In this document: piece after piece, positions 20,495-32,700 of the stretch
Layout of the letters: each line of letters begins with the position of its first letter
How positions within the stretch are numbered: the stretch's first letter is position 1
Notes under the pieces: model-generated
What the model was told of the DNA's origin: nothing
Database searches by the model: none
The model's input: only the letters and a program-made list of their open reading frames with translations
Position numbers and translations under genes: made by a program
NCBI GenBank assembly: GCA_026936335.1
Contig: JAPMXV010000025.1
Coordinates: 1-64,000 of the forward strand
Direction of reading: 5' to 3'
Origin: Mantamonas sphyraenae
Lineage: Eukaryota > CRuMs > Mantamonadidae
DNA length: 64,000 bases

Positions 20495-23400
20495 ATGGTT
20501 CGTTCTCTCCTCCCACTCTCCCCCTCTCCCCCTCTCCCCCTCTCCGCGCGTCTAACCCACTCCACACCCCGCAGGACCTCTTTAACTGGGCGTCCACGTT
20601 GACACAGGAGCCCGTCAGCCAGGCGGACGACTTTGCCAGCGGCCTGCGTCTTTGCGAGTTGCTAAACAGCCTGTGCGAACAGCACCAGCTACCGCACTCC
20701 CTCAAGTACAATCGTCGCGCGCGCTTCCAGCTCCACAAGGTCGAAAATGTCAACCTTGCCATCGACTTTCTCGAGTCCTCGCTGGGAATCAGCGTTTACC
20801 CAGGTGTGTTCCCTCGGCCCGTCCCCTCCCCCGTCTCTACTCGCACCCCACACCCCACACCCGTTTCACTCCTGCCCAACCCGTCCCACGTACTCACGCG
20901 CCCATGCTCCTCCAGTCACCGCCATGGACGTTGTCGAAGGCGACGAAAAAAAGGTGCTCAAGGTCCTCGCGGCCATCCGCGTCAAGTTTGGCGACAACAA
21001 AGTCGCCACCACGCCTTCCACGACGACCACAACCCAGCCTGCCCCCGCATCGCCTGTCCCAACGCCTGTCGAACAGCCTTCCACAGAGCCCCAACCCTCC
21101 GTCTCCACAACCAGCACCAGCACCGAGGAGCAGCAGGCCTCACCAACCAACCGCGACGACGAGGACGGCGTCGACGACAGCCAACCGCCTGCAGACAAAC
21201 CGGCTTCGGCCATCCAGCTGCGCCAATATCTCGACGAACCCGCGGGCTCACGCAACTCCTGCTACAACTACGTCGATCAGGGCCATTTAAAACGCCTCGT
21301 GAGTTGCCCTCCCACTGCCCCCCACGCGCACTCCACCGTCCCTTTTTTGTCCGCAGCCTCATTTCACGGCCCTCCCTCCCCTCTCCATCGATGACTGACT
21401 CCTGATCCCGCCTCCTCGACACACCTTGTCCGCACATTGCCTCTCCACGCTCCGCCCCCTTCTGCCTGCCTCTACCTCCTCAGCTGGCCGGCATTGACGA
21501 GTCTTCCACAACGGCCAGCTTGCACAACTTTCTTCCTCGCGACCAATCCGGCCCCGGGCCCTCTCTCACCGCCACAGCCGCTGCCAAGCTCACCAGTCCC
21601 ACAGTTGCACCCAACGCTACCGACGACGCAGTCCTGCACATTTCCTCCTCCTCCACATCCGCACCCGCCGACGACGACCACGACGCCGACACCACCACCG
21701 ACCTCGCCCTTGTACAGCCCGAGTCTCCGTCCCTGTCACCCTCGCCATCCACCTCTCCACGCGAGTCCATCGCCATCACCTCCACCTCGTCCGACACGGA
21801 CACCACCATTTCCCTCTCCACACCTCTCATCTCCGAAGACGACGATCTCCCGGAAACCACGCCGCGCATCGACTCAAACTCCTCCACCTCAAGCACCGCC
21901 AGCAGCAGGACCCAAGACTCGACCTCCACCAGTGCCTCCATCCCCGACCGTCGCGCTTCCACAAACGACATCGACTGGGACTCCATCCAGGAACGCGGAC
22001 GCAGACTGACCCAGGTGACCCCACACATGAAACTCGAAATCACAAACAACGCCCGCAACTCCTACATCGCCTACAAGACACGACGTGAGTCCACCATTGG
22101 CCTTCGCCCAGTCTCTTCCAGTGGCATGTCCCTCCCTCAGCTCAACTCTCTCCGCACAGAGGCAAACGCAACCACCTCCTCCTCCCGTCTCTCCACCTCC
22201 CTTTCTCCCACCACCACCACCACCACGACGACTCCTCCACCTCCACCTCCAACACCTCCAACACCTCAACACCTCCACCTCCACCACCCTCATCGACACA
22301 CAACCCATCCCGGACACCACCCCCTCCGAGGACGACCACGACGACGACGACGAGCTCCCGGACTATATCCGCGACGAGGTCGACGAAGCCAAACAGGCCG
22401 GCCTCATGGCCCTTCACCACATGGAAGACAAGACTTACACTGTCAACAAGATCTTCAATGCCCTGAAAAAGGCCGAGCGCACACTCCGTGTCACCGCACG
22501 TGGCATCGAGAACGTACGCAAGAACGAAGTCACCTCCTTCCACCCCTGGGACCGCGTCGACGGCTGCTCCCTCTCAAACTCCACCACCTTTACTCTTCGC
22601 TACCGCAACGAACACGACTACAAATACTCCACCAAGGACCACGCCCCCGAAATTGTACAGGAGGTCTCCCAGCGCCTCGCCTCCTATCGCGAGGCCGTCA
22701 AGTCTGTCCGCCGCTCCCTTCTCGAAGACCTTGAGCTACGCGACACACCCACCTTCAAGCGCTCCACCTCGGTATCCTCACGCAGCACACGCTCTCGACG
22801 CATCAGCAACTACAAGGTCTCTGTCGAGCAGGAGGCCGCACGCGCACGTGCTGCCCAGCGCATGGCTGCCGCCGCCGTCGACGCCGTCGTCTTTAACCGC
22901 AAAACCGACGAGGGCAACACCATCAACGCCTTTGTGTCCAAGTATGACGCCATGGACAAGCGCAACCGCAAGGAGCCTCTGCAAACCCTTGCCGAAACAC
23001 GCCAGTTTGTCGACGGCATGCGCCAGTACCTCCTCGAGAACAGGTGGGACGAAATCCAAGCCGCCGCAGGCGATGCCCCTCTCCCGTCCTCCAACATAAG
23101 CGGCCTCATCGAGGTCTCTCTCGAAAACGCCGTCGTCGCCCCGCTCCACGACAAACTGTGCGCCACCCTGCGCCGCATCACCGCCGACGAGGACCAGCTC
23201 CTTGCCGAGAGCATTGCCAAGATCCGCTACGAGACCCAGGAGTTCTTTGGCATCCCCGAACACCTCATCAGCAAGAGCAACTGGGCAAGCGCCATATTTG
23301 AGCTAGGCGAGATCAACCACACCGTCCTTCCCTCCCAAAAGATTTCCATTATTGTCCGCGCAGCAAAGGCCATCTACCAGCTCGCCAACTACGAGAGCGA

Positions 23401-23605
23401 GAAGGACGAGGTCGTCATGGGCGCCGACGACTTTCTCCCCGTCTTTATTTACGTCCTCGTCAACAGCGACATCGAGGAGCCCTCCCTCCTCAGCGAGTAC
23501 CTCATGAACCTGTGCGACCCCACCGTCCTTCAGGGCGAGGAGGGCTACTACCTCACCACCTACCTATCTGTCCTCCACTTTCTCAAGAGCGAGGGCGAGG
23601 TCTGA
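20495..23605 (+). CDS. Calponin-homology + VPS9 domain protein, predicted Rab5-type GEF (~899 aa)
   Basis: The model is join(20495..20497, 20575..20803, 20916..21298, 21484..22084, 22122..23605); all phases agree. The introns are 77, 112, 185 and 37 bp. The first exon would be the ATG alone, then the calponin-homology (CH) domain starts (DLFNWASTLTQEPVSQADDF...LRLCELLNSL...VNLAIDFLE). This start is the weakest part. A long Ser/Thr/Asp-rich linker follows, then a helical and PH-like part (FHPWDRVDGCSLSNSTTFTL) and a Ser/Arg stretch. The VPS9 domain is at the C-terminus, with GADDFLPVFIYVLVNSDIEE and GEEGYYLTTYLSVLHFL carrying the conserved Asp and Tyr region of Rab5/Vps21 exchange factors. A link between actin (CH) and early-endosome Rab activation is inferred. 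It starts ~40 bp after the BLTP2 stop. Confidence 0.83.
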
Positions 23606-23704
23606 GCCTTGATCCCGTCAACCCTCCCACACCCCGGAGCGACAGACACGACACTGCAATACACCACACGCTTCCCTCCCCCCTCCCCCATTCCCACTCC
23701 CCAA

Positions 23705-26700
23705 ATGCAAGCCCCCCCCAACCCAAACCTTCTCTCCGCCCTCCAACCTTCCAAACTTCCCCTCCCCAAAGACATGGACGTCCCCGACGACGAAACGCAC
23801 GACGACCTCGTGCTATCAGACACGGACGACCAGCCCATGGTACACACCGCCTGCCTGCATCCCCGACACACCCGCCACGACCCGTCCTCACACCCTCCGA
23901 TCCGAAACCTTCCACACACACACAGACCACTCTCTTCCCACATGCTTCACAGATCTTCCTCCTCGCCTCCTCCTTCCGCTACATCCAACACAACCAAGTC
24001 GTCCGCTGGACCCTCACCAACCTCTTTGGCGTTGTCGAGTCCCTGGACGAGCTCGACCTCCCACGCTTGGATGCACACACACAATTGCCCCTCCACCACG
24101 CTCTCAACGTCCATTCGGTCCACACAAACCTCCCTGACGTCTTTACCTTTGCCCACGGCAGTGCACAATCCGCATCTGGCGCCTCCGTCTCTGCCTCTGC
24201 CTCCTATGCAGCGTCAGACTCGGACAGCGACTCTGGCGCCTCCAGCGACACCGACGATTCGGACGACGACGACGACCAGTCCCACACGCGCAGCTCTCAC
24301 CGCGCCTCCTCCTCCTACCTCTCCTACGACGACGACGAAACAGAACCCGCTCACATGGGCATGCTCGTCCCGTCCACCCAGGTCCACACCCTCTACACAA
24401 GCTACCGCGTCGCCATGGTCATTGATCTCAGGTCGGTGGCTCCCGCTCTCATTTTGGCTCCTGCCCTTTTCTGCTCCCCTCTTCCTCAACCCGGTTCCCA
24501 CTGACCCCGTTGTCACCCACCCCACTTGTCCATACCTTGTATCTCTCCAGTCCCATTGCCAGAGTGCCCCCCCTCCAGCAGATTGTCCACACCTTGGCTC
24601 TGATGGCCCAGCCCATGTACATTCCCGGCACGCGCACGCGTTTCATCCCCACCATTCACGTCTCCATCATTGCACAGAGTACCCACGACGTCTACGTCCT
24701 CCTCCACGACTTTCTCCTCTCTCTGGACACCCTCGACGCCACCATGGCCTCCCTGTCCACTGCCTACGACGAGCTCCAGCTCCTCCATGCACGCGAGGTG
24801 CCCAGGCTCGACGCACGCGGCAAGGACACGTCCATCATGTCCTTCCTCCAGACGGGCATCTACACAGTCAACAGGATGCCTCTCGATGCATGCCCTCATA
24901 TCGTCCTCTTTACCCCGGCCCTCACCTGCGACATTGACCAGGCCACCCTCTACGACAACGTCATCATGCAGCTCAACCGCCAGAATGCACGCGTCTCCAT
25001 TGTACACACCCTCGACGCATACACTCCCAACCAAACTCTCGGCAACATTGCAGACACAGAACTCCTCTACTTTATTGCAGAGAGCCTCGACGGCGCCATG
25101 GTCGACAAGCCCAGCCTCGAGGCCATGTACAAACGCTGCTGCGCAGACACCAGCAACCACAACGACGACGACGACCATGATGACGACGACGACGACGACG
25201 ATTCCATCTCCACTCCAACCTATCCAAACTTTCTCCAGCTCGTCATGTTTATGCCTTCCACCACAATCAACAGCAAGGGCCTGCGCGAACACTCTACAAA
25301 CGCCCTCGTCGCAGAAGACAACCTCCCTCCGGACCAGCTCTTCCTCGACAGCAGTGTCCAAGTTGCCGCTGCCGCTGTCGCCGCTGCCTCAGCGTCGACC
25401 TCCACGTCGGCCAATGCCACCCAGGACAAACAGTCATCCGCCTCCACCTCCTCCTCCACCGCCTCGGCTTCTTCGGCCTCCTCCGTCTCCTCTGCATCCA
25501 CATCTTCTTCCACCTCCTCCATCATCAACAACCTGACGCCCGAGCAGCAGCAGGCCCTCCAAAACGACCTGGCAAACAGCATCAACGCAACCCTCGCCAT
25601 CAACAACCACTACCCGTGGTACGGACGCCCTCCACCCAACGCCGTCATGGCCACTCGTGTCGACCAGTATCGCATGCGTGCGGGCCTCCTCAACCTCCTC
25701 GACTCCCGCCTTTCCGAGGGGTTCCGCCTACGCCAGATGCGCATGAAGGAGCAGGACGCACGCAGCCCCACATACAGCCTGGAACTCGTCCTTTCCATGC
25801 GCTGGCACGCTCTCGTCGACATAGAGTACGTCATCAGCTGCGCGTGGTGCCGCGCAAGCAAAGACTTTTCCAAGGACACCCTCAACCGTCTGGCCACAAC
25901 CACTGCCAACGACGTCCAGTACGTCGACGTCCGCCTCGTCGCTCCCGTCGAGTTTCTCAAACACTTTCGTCACCAGAAGCCCGTCCGCAACACAAAGGCA
26001 GGCTACGACTACGACTCTCTCGCCGCAAAGCCTGCAGTCACCTCTGAGGCCCTCGCCACACGCCTCCACGTCTTTCTGCACACCCTCAACGAAAACGACA
26101 AGCTCTTGTGCTACCTCATTGCAATGCCCTTTTCCTGGGCCGCCGCAAGCGACGACATCGACCCGCACAAGGCGCGTGCCCAATTCAAGGAGCGCTGGCA
26201 GCTCCTCAACTCTCTCCGCTCCAGCGTTTGGTCGCGATGGTTCAAAACCGTCCGCACAGAGTTTGTCCTCCATCCCTTGTGTGCAAACCCGCTGCATCGC
26301 GACTCCCCGTCCCTCACCGTCCCGGCCTCCGAAGACGACAACGACGACGACAAACGCCGCTCTACACCCTCCATCAACCTGCGCCTCGATGTCGCCCAGG
26401 CCCTCCAGCCCTTCTCCGCCTACTGCCAAGAGTGGGCCTCGTTCAAGGCCGCAAATTCACCGCAGCCCCTTTACGTCAAGATTCTCCATCACCAGACCAC
26501 AGAGGATTCCTTCCAAGCGCACGCCACCCTCCCCACCTCTTTGCCCTCCTTCGCTTTGCCATGAAGACAGACACCATGGTCGCCATCGACATGGCCTTCT
26601 TCGGCGTCCACGCTGACCGCGTCGCGCTCGAAACAAGCCTTTTCCAAGCAGATCTCCAGCGCCTCAGCATCGGTCACATGCCACCCAGGCCCATATTCAC

Positions 26701-29700
26701 CGCCCTTGTACTTACTGAGAAGGACGCACAGGCCATCAGCCCCATGCTCTCTCCCAAGGATGCCGTTGGTGTGACCCCTTCCTCCACCCCCTCCGGGGGC
26801 TCTCGCTCGCAGGCCTCCAACTCCCTCACTGCTTCCTCCTCCTCTTCATCCTCTTCATCCTCGTCTGTCGCTGGCTCCACTTCGTCGACGGGCTCTTTGT
26901 CCAACACCACGTGGGCCAACTCCGTCGCCGCCGTTCCGTCCCCTGGTGTCCGCTCCATGGTCACACACCATCAGCACCACCCAGCCACAGCTCGCTGGAA
27001 TGTATGGGGCTCAGCAGATTTGCCCTCCAGTCCAACTGGCGCCGAGCCAGGGCACGCGTATGGCGCAGCCTGGGCCACTCCTGCAGAATCCTTGAGCAGC
27101 AACGTCATATCTGGCCGCGCCACGCGTCAGCTGCGTTTCATGCACATGATGCGCTCGCAGATGGAAAAGTCGCAGCAGCGCATCGACTTGGCCATGATGC
27201 AGGTCAACGTGCTCACATCGCCCCTCATCGGCAGCTTTGCAAACTCGTGGAGCATTGTGTACACCTTTGAGCAAGAGGGCACTTGCCGTGCAGCTCTTCA
27301 GATGCTGGCTCACAAGCGCCTCCACCAGGGCTTCTACATGATCGACAGCAACCTGCACTCGTTTGAACGCACCCTGAACCTCGGCCTTCCGTCTGGGCCC
27401 TCCCTCATTCAGGCCCTCCTCTACCGCCGCGACGTCCATCTCGTCGTCAGCTACCTTGTCGAGCCGCACGTGCCGCACCGCCGCCTCGCCAAGCATCTGA
27501 GCAGCATCGACACACAGATTGTCGCCACCTTGCACACCTTTGACACCATCAGCCAGGCCAGTATGACCCAGCAGCAGCAAGGTTACGCCACACGGCTCCA
27601 CTCGGCCTCTGTGCCTCCCATTGCGCAGGACCTGCGCTCCGCCGTCATGTCTGAAGTCGGCTCCCTCACAGAGTTTGCCAACTGGTTCAACGAAATCGAG
27701 CTGCGTTTGCAAACCCGCCCGGTCATTGGAAACCGAGATGTGCGTCGCCAGTACGCGCCCGTCATCATGCACTGGATCCTCAAGCTCGCCACACACATCC
27801 GCGCCAGCTTTGCCACCCTTTCGTTGCCTTTGGCCGTGGACGACCAGGACCAAGACCACGACCACGACCACGACCAAGCACAGGACCAGGAAACAACGCC
27901 GTCAACGCCCAAGCACGACGTCCATGCAGTTTCCCTCGTCGTGCCCCAGGCCTCCATAGACAGCCTGGAACAGCGTCAAGAGCAACGGCGCACATTCGCA
28001 GCGTTACCGAGCAGCAAAAAGGCCGCCATGGTCATGTCCATGCTGCAGCACAGCATGGAACACACCGCCACCATGTTGTGTGACATGCACCTCGAGAACG
28101 GCTTGTATGGCAAGCTGATTGCGCCCGAGCGCATCGTCTTGCTTCGCATCCGCGATGACCAGTGCATGGACTTTTACGAGTGCAGACGCAGTGATTTGGG
28201 GCCTGTCATGATGCGCAAGGATGCCACGACGTTGGAGGAGGACGCACGCAACTGGCCACACGCCTCGCACGCGTACGCCGCCCCAGACGTCGATCCGCTC
28301 CAGGTGCCGTGGAACACAGACCATGTGTTTGACCAGCTCGAGGACAACCTCAGCCACACCGCTCTGGCCTTTTACAACCAGGTGCGCTTTGTGCACGCCA
28401 TGCACCACGCCACTGCCGTCTTCAACAGCCTGGTCTCTGGCCTGCCCGTCTCTGCCGACGAGTTTGCAGAGGCCCGCAACGCCTGCGTCGAGGTCGCAGT
28501 GGAAATCGACCTGCGCTTTGTTGCCCACGAACTGTCCAAGCTGCGCGAGCACATGGAAGAGCACGATGTCCACGCCGCCCACCTCAGTATCCAACAGCGC
28601 TTCCAGGACATCCTCACCTCCATGTTTGCCATCGTGCCCTGCACCAAGGACACCGACGACCCGTACTTCTACTGCACCCAGCTGGCCAGTGTCGACGACG
28701 AGCTCGACTGGGGCTCCGACTCGGCCGCTGGACGCTGGACGCCTCACCGCAACGCAAGTTCTCGCGCAGACGAGGAGGACGAAGGCAACGCCTACATCCT
28801 CGAACGCTTCGACCACCTCATGGACAACGTCGCACGCATCCTCTCGCTCCTCGAAGAGGAGGACTCGGACTGTTCCCAGCTGTGGGGCAACGCATGGGGC
28901 TCCGCACAGCCCATGTTTTTGCGCCTCGAACACCTCTACTACGACCCCCTGTCCGAGAGCTTCACCGACGAGGAGGAGCAAGGCGAGGATGCAGACGAAC
29001 ACGACGAGGAAAACCAGGACGCCGGCGACGACGCCGCTGCTGCTGTGGACCAACTTCACTCGTCACGCACACCTGACGAAGACGGCGACCAAACAGACGA
29101 CGACCAAGACGGCGAAGGCGAAGAGGACGAAGACGAGGACGAGGAGGAGGAGGAAGAAGAATACGAGTACGAGTACATCATCTACGATTACCAGGGTGAG
29201 GAATTGCCGGACGTGGTGGTGGACGAGTTTGGCGTCGAGTACGACGTTCTCAGCGACGAAGACCTCAGCGAAAGTGACTACGACTTCAACGATATGCTGG
29301 AAGACGGACGGTTCGACAGCGACCCTGAGTACGACGACGAAACAGAGGAGGAGGATTCGGACGAGTTTGTCGATTCGGACGAGTACTCCACAGACGCAAG
29401 CAGCATGGACCTGTACGACGAGGACGAGGAAGAAGGGGACGAAGACACGGCAGAGGCAGGAAACGACGACGAAGGTTCAGAGTACGACTCGGAACAGGAT
29501 GGCACGTCTGTGGACAGCGGCGAGGAAGGGCTGATTCTGGAGGCTGTGCGTGGACCACGCACGATTCAAGAGGAATCTCTGGCCACGGTGGCTGTGGATC
29601 GCATGCCAACCGATGTGGACGTCGAACAAAGCACACTGCGCATTGTGTGTCTGACGACGCCCGCCAACTTGCAGCGTTGGAGCGTGTTCAAACACGCCGT

Positions 29701-32700
29701 GCGCATCCTCAATGTGTACAACAAGGTGGAGTACGAGCCGGGCGTGCAGATTCCGGATCCTCTTTACCCGTTGCCCAGCGTGGAGCCGCTTGCCGACTCG
29801 CTGCGCTGTGTGATGAACTCGTTCGAGTCGCAGGTGCACCAACTCATTGCAGACGAGCTGCTGAACAGGCTGCTGACCACGCGTCCTGTTGGACAGGCCG
29901 TCATGCGTGAGGTGATGCAGCACATCACAACGCTGAACGACACCAAGAGCAACCGCCTGAGCCGTACCAACATCGAGTTGCGCTTCACGCAAGAGGAACA
30001 GGCTGTCAATCTGTTTCCGCAGATGCTCGCTGCACACAACGACCTCGACCTGTGTCGTGTGGGCGAATACTTTGTGCACTGTCTGCCAAGCCCGTATGCT
30101 CTGCCCACGCCGCTGCATAGCACCCATGGCGTCCCCGACCACACCTGGATCATTTCCTACTGGCTGGTGCTCATCCTCAAGGGCGACTCGGTCGACGTGT
30201 ATCTGCACAGCGGCCACCTGGACGACAACCAACGAGCCCAAATCATGGGCACCACCACCGCGGCCATCCAGTCCGTCGTCAAGCGAGTCAACCAGGTCCT
30301 TCTGCTGCAGGAGCTGTACGAAACGCGTGTCTGCCCCGAGCTCCTGGTGCCCTCGCGCAATCCTACCGACACCCAGTCAGCCATGGACAGCGCAGATGGC
30401 GAGGTTGCAGATGTGCTGGGCACACCGGGCAGCGAACGAAGCACGTCGTCCAACACGGCCACCACTGCCGGATCGCCATCGACCACGTCTGGCGCCGCCG
30501 CAGATACGAGTGCAGACACGCCGTCCTCGGAGCAAGGGGTCGACAAGGCACATGTCACTGTGGTTGCTGCAGAGACCTCCTTTGAGTGCGACCGTGTGCA
30601 TCAGTTCCGCTTGCCAATCCACCCGCGCCACCATCCGGAGCAGCTCATGGCAGTGGCACAGCAGACGCTGCAGATGATGGCCGTCAGCAACAGACCAAAC
30701 ATGTTTGTGCACCGCGAAGGCATCTCGTCAAACATCTTTTACATGACGCTGCAGACTCGGCAGCGCCAGAGCGAGGACGAGGAAACCACAGACGAGAACG
30801 GCAGCGGCAGCGGCGCGGGGCACGGCAGCACGCCTGCGTCGCCCGCAGGCACATCTACAGTTGCTGTGGACCAGGGTGCAGACGAGGACGGCGAGAATGA
30901 GCTCGTGCTGGATGTGTACGGTGTGTTTGCCCCCGGACCGGAGATCACAGAGCAGCTGTACGAGCTTCTGGAAAACCGTGTGGCTGCAGTGACGCTGAGT
31001 GTTCTGTCCACCCTGCTGCTTCGCAACGCTCGTTTGCGCCTGTTTGAGTCGGACGTACGGTTCATTGTGCCAGATGACGCACACCCAGACCAGGGTGTGC
31101 GCATGTTGCTGCCTCCCTTGGTCACGGACATGCTCATCTTCATGACGTACTACCGCGTGGTGCTCCTGGAGTTTCTCAATCCGCTCAACTACGGGTACGG
31201 CTCGGTTGCGCATTCGACGCCCGGCCATGCCAGCACGCCACAGGAGTTTGCCTTTGTGTACAACCATGTGGCCACACCCGACGCCAGTGCCATTGCAAAC
31301 ACCATTGGCACAGGGCTTGCTGTCATTTGCCTGGTCGTGCGCGACCGCCAAGGACGTGTCATCCACAACGTGGAGGCCTCGCTTGCCGACGAGACGGCCG
31401 AGCAATGGAACCGCGAATGGGATTTGTCTCCGCTGCAGCAAGCCCCGGAAGAGGAGCTTCAAGTGGAACTGGGCGACCCACACGAAGAGTTGGACGAAGC
31501 AAGGGATGCATTCAGCATCGACGCGCTGGTGTGGATGCGCGGCAGCGGACAAGCAAACGAAGTTGTGCAGGCGCTGGTACGTGAGTGCAACCGGTGTCTG
31601 TGCGAGTATGTCATTGAAACGAAGCTGCTGCTGCAGAACACGGCGTTTGAAGACACGCCGCGGCAGCTGTACGGACCGCTGGGCAAGGTGTTGGAGCGTG
31701 CACACACGCTCAAGGGCACCACTGTGTCCAGGCAACAGCACGCCCATGAACTTCCCTTCTGGGGCGTTGGGCCCTTTATCCAGGAGACGGTGGACATTGT
31801 CAGCAACGTGTATCCGTCGCTGCGCAGCAGTGCATACGTCATCGACAACGACCAGATTGCCCCGTATGCCTGGCAGCCCAACATGCCTGTCCAGGTCAAC
31901 ACGAGCAACAACAAGCGAGGCATCAGCTTTGTGGTCACAAGTGTCCAGGCCAAACTCAACTCGGACAAGCTGCGTGTCAGCCAGGAGGACCACGAAAGCG
32001 GAGAGGACGCGGCCTCGGTGCCGCCCGAGGACGGCATCGCTCCCGCTCAACAGCTCAGTGTCAAACTGCCCGGATACAACCTGGGCGATGTCACACAGGC
32101 CATCTACGAGCGCGACGCCATGTTGTACCACCTGTCGCACTCACCCAACCGACGCGTGTCCATTGCCCGACGCTCTCTCTTCTTCCTGGAGATCCAAAAC
32201 TGGAAGCTGGTGGCGTACGGATACAACTGGGCGCCGCACACGTGGCAGGCCTTCCAGGACGACTTTCAACGCATGTGGCTGTGGGTCAAGCTGCGCAAGG
32301 ACATCATGGACAACCTGCTGCTGCAAAAGATGGGCATCCTGTACCAGGCGCGCTCGTTGGAGCTGCCCAGGACCTACTCGCAGGCTCACATCAGCGCCCT
32401 GTTGCCCACACTGCCCGACGCACGCCCGGGTCAGCCTGTCACCGTGGCAATGCTTGACGCCATTGCCAACCAGGTCACCAGCCTGCCCATGCGACACCAG
32501 CAACGTCGCACGACCAACACGAAAAGGGGTAGTCCCCAGCCACACGACACCCAGCAACAACAACAACAGCAACAGCGTGACCGCACCGTCAGCGCAGGCA
32601 GCACAGGAGGCGACGCCACAGCATCCTCCGCAGCCACACCTGCATCTGCTACCACGGCTACCACGGCCTCTGCCACAGAAGGCAAGAAAGCAACCAAGGA

